A stretch of 16,913 nucleotides of DNA from JAUXFK01 sp034189035 (GTDB lineage: Bacteria > Desulfobacterota > UBA8473). Where the stretch lies: NCBI GenBank assembly GCA_034189035.1, contig JAXHVA010000093.1, forward strand, positions 1 through 16,913, given 5' to 3'. Positions 1 to 7,637 of this stretch are shown one piece after another; the stretch's first letter is position 1; each line of letters opens with the position of its first letter. The translations under genes and the position numbers were made by a program. The notes under the pieces were generated by a model. That model saw only the letters and a list, made by a program, of their open reading frames with translations. It was not told where the DNA came from and searched no databases.

Positions 1-130
1 TGGTGGCCTTGGACCATACCCCCTTCCTCAAATAATTGAGCCTAGGGGATCTCTTCTTCTCTGCCCACCACCAGTACTGTCGATCTTCCAATAACTCCTT
101 TTCATTTTTCTTTATTTCAACCTTTGCCAT
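1..130 (-). CDS. Glycyl radical enzyme, N-terminus only (probably alkyl/arylsuccinate-synthase-like)
   Basis: An open frame begins at an ATG (complement of 128-130) and runs off the left edge after 43 codons. A strong ribosome binding site (aaggagg) stands about 9 bases upstream, so this start is real although the piece is too short for most gene callers. The N-terminus is Lys/Glu rich and contains DRQYWWWAEKKRSPRLNYLR, a Trp triplet followed by a basic stretch. I take it to be the start of a pyruvate-formate-lyase-fold glycyl radical enzyme. The reason is context: the DNA directly upstream (200-985) is a decayed gene with clear signatures of the fumarate-adding branch of that family. Such enzymes add a hydrocarbon to fumarate in strict anaerobes. 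The thiyl cysteine and the C-terminal glycyl loop lie outside the window. The gene call is firm; the subfamily is inference. Confidence 0.6.
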   Translation of the reverse strand, partial: MAKVEIKKNEKELLEDRQYWWWAEKKRSPRLNYLRKGVWSKAT

Positions 131-199
131 CTATAAAATCCTCCTTTCTATTAGAGAAAAACAGGAAAAATACACTTCATCAAAACATCATAACCTTGT

Positions 200-985
200 T
201 TCCTTCCTTCAATAAAGCGTATTGAACCGAGCATGACCCAAATCTAGAGCGGCCTATGTCTTTAAGTATTTGCCGTTGCTCAAGTCATACGATAAGGCTG
301 AAAACCATGCTTGGTGGTGGGTGGGGCAAGGGAACATGCATGCCTGGGGCACCCATGTCCTTGCCTCCCCTAGGGAATGTCCATGCCAGTTCATGACATT
401 GTGTATCAGGAAAGGGTCGTTGCGCATGGAGGGATAGCCAAGACGCTGCCTGATACACTCAAAACACTCCCTCATAACCTCCTCTTTGACCTTCAGATTC
501 AATCTGAAACTAAATGTTGGATTCGCCACACGGACAAGCCTTGTAGCCTGCATTAGGTCAATAATCATATCATTGCACGCATCAGATCCATCGGGTTTAA
601 CCCACCCAGAGTCTATATCATGTGCTGCTAATACCTTGCACCCCTTCTCTTGCAAACCTTGGGGTAAACATCCCGATCTCGCATGTCTAAATCATAAACC
701 CACTAATCAGATCAAGGGCCTCATCTTTTGTAATCCCTCTATCTATATTCATATCTTTTCATAGTAAGATCATGGTAGTAATCCGGCCAGGACTGCATAG
801 CAACATCGAAGACCTCTATTAATAACCTTAATAAGAATAGTCATAATCGATGGACTCCTCAAGATTCCCCGGAAGCCTTGCTAGGTCATGCTTAAATGCC
901 CTCTCCCCTATCATGAAATACTCGTAATTTTTACCGCAATAGCCGTAAGCAGACGTAGGAGCGCCTCATCCAATGGCTCCTCTCA
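200..985 (-). pseudogene. Frameshifted remnant of a glycyl radical enzyme (alkyl/arylsuccinate-synthase-like)
   Basis: Minus-strand translation gives successive pieces of one protein in different frames, broken by stops. In N- to C-terminal order they are: PLDEALLRLLTAIA near 985-945; AYGYCGKNYEYFMIGERAF and HDLARLPGNLEESIDYDY from 959; EVFDVAMQSWPDYYHDL from 816, then TAG; RGITKDEALDLI from about 740, then TAG; and GWVKPDGSDACND followed by RLGYPSMRNDPFLIHN, ARTWVPQACMFPCPT inside the longest open piece (254-655). After one more frame slip (near 322) comes KHGFQPYRM. The GSDACND block, the GLGYPS-like block and the ACM-PCPT/KHG region (site of the thiyl-radical cysteine) are typical of glycyl radical enzymes, and this spelling resembles the fumarate-adding branch. 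At least three frameshifts and several stops make it non-functional. It covers only the middle of an enzyme normally above 800 residues. The 254-655 piece alone should not be annotated as a gene. Confidence 0.8.
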
Positions 986-999
986 GAATCGTAAAGAGT

Positions 1000-1240
1000 T
1001 TATGAAAAATTCCGTCTTTAATAATTATTGTCAAGCACTCATTTAATTGTCTGTATTCAATTAATCGAGGTTGAGAATTTTTCGGTAAGACTGTTACGAT
1101 TTTTCAGTAAGGTCTCACCTCATAACCCACCCTCCTGATAAGCTGTCATAATTAACTACAGGTAAAAATGCATGAAGCTTTTGTACTTTTGTATGTTCTT
1201 CAATAAATCATCTATCAAGTTCATTCCACCATATATATGC
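1000..1240 (-). pseudogene. Decayed partial copy of the response regulator gene (C-terminal half of receiver)
   Basis: This stretch is a diverged duplicate of about 2361-2590, the 3' half of the intact response regulator gene. Both copies share the order of recognisable blocks: 'tttaat..t.attgtcaag', 'aattg', 'ttttcg.taag..tgtta', 'taagg.ctcacct', 'taagctgtcat/taggctgtcat', 'actacagg', 'gcatgaa' and 'aagttcattcc/ccgttcattcc'. Translated on the minus strand it gives SLTEKFSTSIN where the intact gene has TLIEKPFSLDQL, so even the conserved Lys-Pro region is damaged by a small deletion. The similarity continues for roughly 18 bases beyond the regulator's stop codon, so the duplication included flanking DNA. 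It lies between the 3' end of the TRAP gene and the decayed glycyl radical enzyme. There is no start codon or phosphoacceptor half, so it cannot encode a receiver. Confidence 0.85.
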
Positions 1241-1261
1241 TAATTTCTCGATAGTAACTCA

Positions 1262-2296
1262 TTATGTAGCCTTTTTTGAACGATACTCCTCTAGATACTC
1301 TAATATTTCATTCAAGAGGTCTCTGGTGTATACCTTACCAACTAGTTTATCCCACACTGGTCTTGTCTTCTTCTTAAATACCTCAACTTCATCTGGGGTC
1401 CACTTAATCTCATTCATGCCATACTTGACCATTGCTCTATGACAATTTGCATTACTGTCCTTAAGGTTCTGATCCAGTCCCGGTTCTAAATTACGCATCA
1501 CATCTTCAATGGCCTTTTGATGATTCTCAGATATTCTATTCCACGCATTCATTGTAACCGTCATACAAGCCGGGGTATATCTGATATTGGAAACCGTTAC
1601 ATGCTTTGCTATTGTATAAAGCTGGCTGCCCGCATACCACAGGGCAGGAGAAAAAAGCCCATTACATATCCCTGCCCTTGTTGAAGAGACAATCTCTGGC
1701 ACGTTCATTGGGATTGGATTTGCCCCAAGGGCCTTTATGATCTCATTTTCAACTAAACCAGCGTATGCTGCAAATTTGATCTTAGCAAGATTCTCTAGTG
1801 TCCGTGGTTCTCTTTTCGTCGAATAGATCTTGTCGAAACTCTGATCAAACAACATAAGCATCTTATATCCGTTTCTTTGGAAACTGTTATCCATTCTGCT
1901 TCTCAGCTTTTCCTTTACATATGCAACTTCATTAAAGTCATAGAAGATGAAAGGGAGCTGAAAAATGTAGGCCTCAGGGCATGCCAGATGTATTCCGGAA
2001 CCGTCCAGAGCCGCACCTTGAAGCTGATCGATCTGCATCTTTGATATCCAATCCCTATTGTCCCCCATTATGCCACCATGGAACCAATCGATAACCACCT
2101 CTCCATTGCTTACTCTCTTGACACCCGGAGAGACCTGTTTTCTGATATAGACTTCAACACCGATATCTTTCGGGGCATTGCTCGCCATCTTCAGTATGAC
2201 CTTTGGTTTCTTGCGCTCTGCTATGGAGAGCGCTGTCCAACAAAGAAGTAAAACGAATAAAAGAAGGGTTAAATTACAAATCTTTCTTATAGCCAT
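1262..2296 (-). CDS. TRAP transporter substrate-binding protein, DctP family
   Basis: This is the periplasmic receptor of a tripartite (TRAP) transporter, a class that mostly carries organic acids such as C4-dicarboxylates. I start it at the ATG at 2296 (344 aa), because aaggaag lies about 6 bases upstream; a TTG 33 bases earlier has no such site. Residues 1-26 form a signal peptide: a basic start, a Leu-rich core, and a likely cut after LSIA. The mature part has the DctP layout: an early IDWFHGGIMGD segment, AYIFQLPFIF, then KIKFAAYAGLVENEIIKALGANPIPMNVPEI, quoted here in parts as KIKFAAY and ALGANPIPM, and finally AGICNGLFSPALWY. Typical members have Arg at the KIR position that binds the substrate carboxylate; here it is Lys. 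No DctQ or DctM membrane subunit is in the window. It lies 82 bases downstream of the response regulator on the same strand and may be co-transcribed with it. Confidence 0.85.
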   Translation of the reverse strand: MAIRKICNLTLLLFVLLLCWTALSIAERKKPKVILKMASNAPKDIGVEVYIRKQVSPGVKRVSNGEVVIDWFHGGIMGDNRDWISKMQIDQLQGAALDGSGIHLACPEAYIFQLPFIFYDFNEVAYVKEKLRSRMDNSFQRNGYKMLMLFDQSFDKIYSTKREPRTLENLAKIKFAAYAGLVENEIIKALGANPIPMNVPEIVSSTRAGICNGLFSPALWYAGSQLYTIAKHVTVSNIRYTPACMTVTMNAWNRISENHQKAIEDVMRNLEPGLDQNLKDSNANCHRAMVKYGMNEIKWTPDEVEVFKKKTRPVWDKLVGKVYTRDLLNEILEYLEEYRSKKAT

Positions 2297-2378
2297 ATCC
2301 AGTACTTCCTTTCTTTTTAAATTGTTCAATCAGACCTCTCAATAAAATCAGCTAAAGGATCTATGAAAAAGTCTGTCT

Positions 2379-2756
2379 TTAATGATGATTGTCAAGAACT
2401 CCTTCAATTGTTTGTATCAATTGATCAAGGCTGAAGGGCTTTTCGATAAGGGTGTTACAATTGTTCTGTAAGGCCTCACCTACTAATCCATCCTCCAGGT
2501 AGGCTGTCATTATTACTACAGGCAAACAGGCATGAAACTTCCGAATATTTTTCAATAGATCAAGCCCGTTCATTCCCGGCATAGTATAATCGATTAAAAC
2601 CAGACCAACCCCATTTTTTTTAGTATTCAACACCCTAAGGGCTTCATCAGCACCCAATGCCTCAACTACGTCATAACCCATTATCTTTAAGCCCCTTTTT
2701 AAACTCTCAAGTTTTACGATTTCATCATCAACAGCCAGTATTTTCATGACATTCAC
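2379..2756 (-). CDS. Single-domain response regulator (CheY-like receiver)
   Basis: This is a 125-aa stand-alone phosphoreceiver with no output domain. The acidic pair Asp10-Asp11, the phosphoacceptor Asp56 (VLIDYTMPGMNG), Thr84 (VIMTAY) and Lys106 (EKPF) are all present, so it should be phosphorylatable. Proteins of this kind relay phosphate from a sensor kinase or act by protein contact; no kinase is in the window. It starts at an ATG with a modest gggtga element just upstream; a second ATG three codons later (KILAVDDE) is an alternative. It reads into the TRAP receptor gene, which suggests a regulator-transporter unit. A broken copy of its 3' half lies on the far side of that transporter gene, so this locus was once duplicated. 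Confidence 0.9.
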   Translation of the reverse strand: MNVMKILAVDDEIVKLESLKRGLKIMGYDVVEALGADEALRVLNTKKNGVGLVLIDYTMPGMNGLDLLKNIRKFHACLPVVIMTAYLEDGLVGEALQNNCNTLIEKPFSLDQLIQTIEGVLDNHH

Positions 2757-3396
2757 CCTGTTTCAGTATTTGGTATATTGAGGTTGTATGGAGAAGTTGA
2801 AGATTTCCTACGATCAAACGGTAATAAAAGCTCTTTATATAATCCATTTCAGCAATTATTATACCGAAACGCGTATTCAAGGAGAACGGCTGAAAAAGAT
2901 GTATAATATCAATATATTATGGATACGGATCAGAAAGGAAAAAATAAGGAGGGAAAACCTTTATTCTCCCTATCAGCATCCCAATTTGGCATACTTCTAA
3001 ATAAAATATAATTCATTCAATGAGTTGGAAGCATTGTGCCATTTTGGAATAGTCCGTTTTAAGCCGAAAGGTCTCAACCTCAATCCAGAGTAAATCTATA
3101 ACTATTTAAAATAATTAAAAAAAGGCAAAACATCTTATTGAAAAAGGGGGGGGTCGGGCAGGCATGGTCTATCGAAAACGTAAAGCTTGTGCCCTTTTTT
3201 CCAGACACATCAGATTGCATCAAAAGATTAACAGGATTGTAATCAATCTGTAATATTTTTGCCTTAACCTATGTGCATAGAAGATATCTACTTGCCAAAT
3301 CACCATGCAAAGGGGGTGATTATAAGCCTACTGTGGATAGTGTTCTTTCTTTGATTTCAATTTTATATTCAGATCGATTTTTATAGGAGGAAATAG
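2757..3396. other. 640-base intergenic region between divergent regulator and porin genes
   Basis: This AT-rich region separates two divergently read genes and should hold both promoters. I see no convincing gene. A 70-codon open frame (2788-3000, plus strand) has no ribosome binding site and a Lys/Arg/Ile/Tyr-rich composition typical of chance translation. A run of eight G (3146-3153) stands about 245 bases before the porin. A 7-bp perfect inverted repeat lies at 3298-3321, and a strong ribosome binding site (aggagg) at about 3386-3391 serves the porin. Confidence 0.6.
3298..3321 (+). promoter_or_regulatory. Inverted repeat in the porin leader
   Basis: Arms aatcacc and ggtgatt pair perfectly around a 10-base loop, about 75 bases before the porin start. 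There is no T-run after it, so it looks more like an operator or a leader-RNA hairpin than a terminator. The role is unproven. Confidence 0.3.
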
Positions 3397-4710
3397 ATGA
3401 AAAAAGTGTATTTTATAGTATTGCTTTTTGTTTTTTTCATGCTTTTAACCAATAGTGAGACTATAGCAGGTGATATTGTTGATATCCTGAAGGAAAAGGG
3501 TGTCATTACTGAGGATGAAGCAAAGGAGGTTAAGGCGTCTCATTCAACAAAGGAAAAACACCTCAACGTTTTAGAGAAGATGAGTTTTAAAGGTGATCTA
3601 AGGCTTCGCCATGATACACAATGGAGGGATACGGGTGACGATGATTATGGCCGTAATAGAGAGCGGTATCGTATTCGGTTTGGAGTGAAGGCAAAGACAA
3701 CAGAAAATACAGAGGTTGGATTCAGACTGGCTTCCGGATCAGGTTATCAGAATACGACGAACCAGAGTTTTGATGAACATGCAAGGGGCAAGGGAATTTT
3801 TATAGACAGGGCCTATGCTTCCTGGAAGCCAAATGATACAGTAAAAATTATAGGAGGGAAGCATGCGAATCCCTTGCTCACGACATCTTTGGTATGGGAT
3901 TCGGATGTTAAACCTGAAGGCGTTTCTGAATGTCTCGATTTTGATGTGAGTGACGACGTGGATATCTTCTTTAACCTGGGTCAATGGATCATAGAGGAAT
4001 TGGATATCAAAGATACAGATAAGGATCCGACCCTGCTTGCATATCAGGCAGGTATAACAATGAAACCAAGCAAGGATGTAAAGCTTGATATTGCCGGGAG
4101 TTTTTATGACTTTATTAACATGGATGCAATGAAGTGGAAATCTGGAATACTGAGCGACAAGTCGGAGTTTCTGGGATACAATAATACACATAGCCAACAG
4201 ATGGTCTTTGATAACCAGGGTAATCTCTTAAATGAGTTCAGATGTTTGGAATTGGTAGCAAAACTCAAGTTAAAAGATCTATTCCCCAAGCCCTTTTCGC
4301 TCTTCGGAAGTTTCATAATGAACGCTGATGCCGATGTCGATGAGCTTATCGAAGAAGGAGCTGACCCTGGAGACAGTAACCCTCCAGATCTCAAAGCGTA
4401 CTCAGGTGATGATCGCGATACTGGATGGCTAATCGGCTTTTCACTGGGTAACAAGAAGAAAAAGGGAGATTGGTATACAAAATACTTCTATCAAGAATTA
4501 GAAGATTATGCATTCCCGGCTGTATTCGTAGATTCGGATTTTCATGGCGGAGGAACAAATAACAAAGGGCATTGTATTCAGGGCCAGTATTTGCTTGCCA
4601 GTAATATTCATGTCAAAGGAACATTGTTCTCAACCAAGCGTGAAGATGAAAGCATGGACGGGCAGAAAGACGAGGACAGGATACAGTTAGACCTTATCTT
4701 TAAATTCTAA
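3397..4710 (+). CDS. Putative outer-membrane porin (beta-barrel)
   Basis: This 437-aa protein has a signal peptide (MKKVYFIVLLFVFFMLL..., likely cut near residue 25 after ETIAG/IAG). Next comes a short charged helical segment (DILKEKGVITEDEAKEVKA, about residues 28-46), a feature often seen at the N-terminus of putative porins in anaerobic proteobacteria. From about residue 62 (MSFKGDLRLRHDTQWR) it continues with alternating polar/aromatic strands to the very end. The C-terminus DLIFKF ends in Phe, the usual signal for outer-membrane beta-barrel assembly. The layout matches the putative-porin family of general diffusion or substrate-selective channels. The start is set by aggaggaaatag directly before the ATG. 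It stands alone, with its own leader and a downstream inverted repeat. The substrate cannot be read from the sequence; acidic loops (DDRDTG, EEGADPGD) face outward in such proteins. Confidence 0.8.
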   Translation: MKKVYFIVLLFVFFMLLTNSETIAGDIVDILKEKGVITEDEAKEVKASHSTKEKHLNVLEKMSFKGDLRLRHDTQWRDTGDDDYGRNRERYRIRFGVKAKTTENTEVGFRLASGSGYQNTTNQSFDEHARGKGIFIDRAYASWKPNDTVKIIGGKHANPLLTTSLVWDSDVKPEGVSECLDFDVSDDVDIFFNLGQWIIEELDIKDTDKDPTLLAYQAGITMKPSKDVKLDIAGSFYDFINMDAMKWKSGILSDKSEFLGYNNTHSQQMVFDNQGNLLNEFRCLELVAKLKLKDLFPKPFSLFGSFIMNADADVDELIEEGADPGDSNPPDLKAYSGDDRDTGWLIGFSLGNKKKKGDWYTKYFYQELEDYAFPAVFVDSDFHGGGTNNKGHCIQGQYLLASNIHVKGTLFSTKREDESMDGQKDEDRIQLDLIFKF

Positions 4711-4736
4711 TACATTTATCTTAAAATAAACTCCGA

Positions 4737-4810
4737 ATAAGTGCCCATCTGAACTCATCTCATCTGACCTACTTGGTCAAAAAAGGTAAATATTTTTGAT
4801 GGGCACTTAT
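4737..4810. repeat. 13-bp perfect inverted repeat between convergent genes (possible bidirectional terminator)
   Basis: The arms ataagtgcccatc (4737-4749) and gatgggcacttat (4798-4810) are perfect complements separated by 48 bases. The spacer holds a smaller hairpin (tgacc/ggtca) followed by an A-run. The element sits exactly between the 3' ends of the porin (plus) and the binding protein (minus). It could stop transcription from both sides, or be the ends of a tiny non-coding repeat element; copies elsewhere in the genome would decide. Confidence 0.5.
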
Positions 4811-4830
4811 CCGTTCTTACCGAAAAAATA

Positions 4831-6483
4831 TCACTGTTGCATCCTGTATTTCTGCTCTGCCTTTGGCACATACCATTTAATGAAATTATGGTATAATCCT
4901 ATAGGAGCAGGTTCAACACCTTTAAATCTCTTGTGGATGATAGGCAAGGCATAGGGAACATAAAGGAATGTATAAGGCTGGTCTTCGGCCAATATCTCCT
5001 GTATCTTAAAGTAAGCCCTTTTCCTGTGCTCCTTATCGAAGGTATGCCTCCCCTTTAATATAAGCTCGTCCACTTCTTCGTTCTTATATGAGATAAAGTT
5101 GAGTTCTTTAAATCCAGTTTTGCTTGAATGCCATACATCGTATAGATCAGGTTCAGGCCCTGTCGACCATCCGAGAATCACAGCCTCAAAGTTTCTCTTG
5201 TCGATAAAGTCATTGATGAAGGCCGCCCACTCGATGACCCTGAGCTTTACTTCTATGCCCACCTTCTTGAGCCTATGCTGTATAACCTCCCCGCATTGCC
5301 TTCTTTGTTCATTGCCATGGTTTGTTATGATAGTAAAACGAAAAGGGATTCCTTCTTTGTCCAGTATACCATCATTGTCCGTATCTATCCAGCCCGCTTC
5401 TTTCAGTAATCGCTTTGCCTTGCTGGGGTTATAGGGGTATCGTCTTATATTCGGGTTGTAATACCAGGTTCCTGGTTTATAAGGGCCTGTTGCGACCTTG
5501 CCAAGGCCCAACAGTACGCCGTCTATGATCTCCTGCTTATCGATCGCATAACTGATCGCCTGACGTACCCGCCTATCCTGAAAGGTCGTGTTTGTAAGAT
5601 TATATCCAATGTAAGTGTAACCGAAGGTAAGATACTTGTACTTTTGAAAGTTCCTCTTTATCTCATCTGTATCTGTCTGTCTCTTAAACTGTAAAGGGGT
5701 TAATCCCATCATGTCTATACCCTCGGCCTTAAGTTCTAAAAATGTTGTTGCAGGATCCGGTATAATCCGAAATACATACCCATCGATATACGGCCTTCCC
5801 TCAAAATAATCGTGGTTCGATACCAATTCGATCTTCTCCCCAGTACTCCACGTCTTAAACCTGTAAGGGCCTATACCTATGGGATGACGACTCAACTGTG
5901 AGGTGTTTATATCTTGTCCTTTTAAAAGGTGTTCAGGTAAAATCACAGAACTTCCCCAACTTGCCAGTGCAGGGGCAAAAGGTTTGTTGTAACGTACTCG
6001 AAAGGCGTATTTATCAATGATATTAGCCTCCTTAACTTCCAAGTAATCTCCTGCGTATGCGGTACGAGTATTAGGGTCTATTATTGTCTTATATCCAAAC
6101 ATAACGTCATTGGCAGTAAACTCGACACCGTCCTGCCATTTAATCCCTTTTTTTAAATGAAAGGTAATGGTCAAACCGTCTTCCGATACATCCCATGATT
6201 CTGCGAGGTCACCGACTATATTCAGTTTCTTATCATATTTTACCAGTCCATTGAATATTAAACCCGAAATACTGTGAGATGCGCTATCTGATGCTAGCAT
6301 GGGAATAAGGTTGCTTGCATCACCGATGGAGCTATCTATCAAGACATCGCCATATTCTGCTTTTATAAGGTTTTGATTTTTATTTATATCCTGTATGGGT
6401 TCTTTACTCCCATCTTTACAATGCAAAACCCCAAATAGAATAATCGGTATAAAGAAAGCTCTCATCCATTTTTGCCTAACCAT
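4831..6483 (-). CDS. ABC transporter substrate-binding lipoprotein, oligopeptide/dipeptide type (SBP family 5)
   Basis: This 550-aa protein is the extracytoplasmic receptor of a peptide- or nickel-type ABC importer. I start it at the ATG at 6483 because ggagg lies 6-7 bases upstream; the longer TTG-started frame lacks this. The N-terminus MVRQKWMRAFFIPIILFGVLHC looks like a lipoprotein signal, but the residue before the Cys is His instead of Gly/Ala/Ser, so lipidation is uncertain. Family hallmarks follow: NLIPMLASDSAS and LVKYDKKLNIVGDLAESW near the start, then WQDGVEFTANDVMFGYK, a GIGPYRFKTWSTGE block, RRVRQAISYAIDKQEII, and the LLKEAGWIDTDNDGILDKEG linker common in this family. No permease or ATPase gene is adjacent. 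It reads towards the porin and away from the lipid kinase gene. Confidence 0.88.
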   Translation of the reverse strand: MVRQKWMRAFFIPIILFGVLHCKDGSKEPIQDINKNQNLIKAEYGDVLIDSSIGDASNLIPMLASDSASHSISGLIFNGLVKYDKKLNIVGDLAESWDVSEDGLTITFHLKKGIKWQDGVEFTANDVMFGYKTIIDPNTRTAYAGDYLEVKEANIIDKYAFRVRYNKPFAPALASWGSSVILPEHLLKGQDINTSQLSRHPIGIGPYRFKTWSTGEKIELVSNHDYFEGRPYIDGYVFRIIPDPATTFLELKAEGIDMMGLTPLQFKRQTDTDEIKRNFQKYKYLTFGYTYIGYNLTNTTFQDRRVRQAISYAIDKQEIIDGVLLGLGKVATGPYKPGTWYYNPNIRRYPYNPSKAKRLLKEAGWIDTDNDGILDKEGIPFRFTIITNHGNEQRRQCGEVIQHRLKKVGIEVKLRVIEWAAFINDFIDKRNFEAVILGWSTGPEPDLYDVWHSSKTGFKELNFISYKNEEVDELILKGRHTFDKEHRKRAYFKIQEILAEDQPYTFLYVPYALPIIHKRFKGVEPAPIGLYHNFIKWYVPKAEQKYRMQQ

Positions 6484-6680
6484 CTCCAGCCTCCTTGCAA
6501 CATCTCTTTTTAATATCAAAGTAAAGGATCGAATGTCTAGAATCGATAACGATTAAAGTTTATCTGACGATGTTTCGAACAATTAACCTAATTACGGTTT
6601 TTTTGCAAGAAAAAAAGACCTTGTAAAATTCTGTTTAATTTGATAGTAATTTCTCGACTGGCCAGAATCAGGAGAAATGC

Positions 6681-7571
6681 ATGAGAACTATGGTAATCAC
6701 AAATCCCGCTTCATGCGGTGGAAAGTATAGAAAATATATACCTGATATCCAAAGGATTTTAAAAGAAGAAGGGATCAGTTATCGCTTCTTTCTCAGTCAA
6801 TATCCAAGATATGCAGAAGAACTTGCGAAGAGAGCACAACAGGATGGTTTTAAAAGGGTCATTGCATGCGGCGGTGATGGTACAATAAACGAGGTTGCAA
6901 ACGGTATCATCGGTACAGATATAACGCTAGGGATTATCCCAATGGGCAAAGGAGGAGACTTAGCCCATCATCTTGGGATTGAGAATGATATCTCGAAGGC
7001 CATTCAAAATATAAGTAGAGGCCATCAAGAATGCATAGACACTGTTCGGGTAAATGAGGACAGATATTATTTGGGTGTAGGTGGAATCGGTTTTGATTCA
7101 GAGGTCAATCGGTTGGTAAATAACAAGCTTCGATTCTTAAAAGGCAGATTTGCTTACACGCTAGGAGCTATTTTAAAGATCCCGGGTTTTCGATTTAAAA
7201 GGGTAAAGATACATTTTGAAAAAGGGGTATTTGAAGGAGAGATCCTTCTTGCAGCCTTTGGCAATACGAGATCATATGGAGGAGGGATGTATATTACCCC
7301 AAATGCACAGATAGATGATGGGATTTTGGATATATGTTTAATCAAGAGAATAAATAAACTGAAGTTATTGTATATGTTCCCCAGGGTCTTTAAAGGAGGG
7401 CATATCGGAGTTTCCGAGGTCAGGAATTATCGAACAAGATATCTCTCAGTTGAATCCGATATGCCACTTGACTTCTATGGAGACGGTGAATTTATCTGCA
7501 AGACACCTTTCTCTCTAGAGGTTGTACCCAAAGCATTGAACGTAATTACTCCTTTGGTGGAAGAAAAATAA
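6681..7571 (+). CDS. Diacylglycerol-kinase-family lipid kinase (YegS/BmrU-like)
   Basis: This 296-aa protein belongs to the soluble lipid/sphingosine-type kinase family that phosphorylates lipid substrates with ATP at the inner membrane face. The N-terminal ITNPASCGGKYRK matches the family opening (NP.sG). The nucleotide-binding signature GGDGTINEVANGI is at residues 64-76. A second family motif, usually P.GTgND.AR, here reads PMGKGGDLAHHLGI (residues 87-100): the Thr and Asn are replaced by Lys and Gly. The C-terminal half keeps GVGGIGFDSEV, AFGNTRSYGGGM, TPNAQIDDGILDICL and the closing DGE. The length is normal. The start has aggag 8 bases upstream. It precedes the thiolase by 66 bases on the same strand and may share a transcript. 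Family assignment is firm; the lipid substrate is unknown and activity may be altered. Confidence 0.88.
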   Translation: MRTMVITNPASCGGKYRKYIPDIQRILKEEGISYRFFLSQYPRYAEELAKRAQQDGFKRVIACGGDGTINEVANGIIGTDITLGIIPMGKGGDLAHHLGIENDISKAIQNISRGHQECIDTVRVNEDRYYLGVGGIGFDSEVNRLVNNKLRFLKGRFAYTLGAILKIPGFRFKRVKIHFEKGVFEGEILLAAFGNTRSYGGGMYITPNAQIDDGILDICLIKRINKLKLLYMFPRVFKGGHIGVSEVRNYRTRYLSVESDMPLDFYGDGEFICKTPFSLEVVPKALNVITPLVEEK

Positions 7572-7615
7572 AGGCACTGATCCAGAACAAATGATTATTT
7601 ACAAAAGGATACGAT

Positions 7616-7627
7616 CTGTTCGAACAG
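7616..7627. promoter_or_regulatory. 12-bp perfect palindrome before the thiolase ribosome binding site
   Basis: The sequence ctgttcgaacag is its own complement and directly abuts the aggagg ribosome binding site of the thiolase gene. A related tgtttcgaaca lies at about 6568-6580, in the divergent region before the lipid kinase. Together they could be operator sites for one dimeric repressor. This is inference from symmetry only. Confidence 0.25.
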
Positions 7628-7637
7628 GAGGTTAAAG

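Noticed and set aside
254..655. 133-aa open frame as a stand-alone gene
   Set aside because: It starts at a TTG inside glycyl-radical-enzyme homology, and its homologous partner sequence continues in other frames on both sides; it is a slice of a pseudogene.
2788..3000. 70-aa plus-strand open frame
   Set aside because: No ribosome binding site, chance-like composition, and located in a region that must hold promoters.
3146..3153. Run of eight G upstream of the porin as a phase-variation switch
   Set aside because: It lies about 245 bases from the start codon and not between promoter boxes that I can identify.
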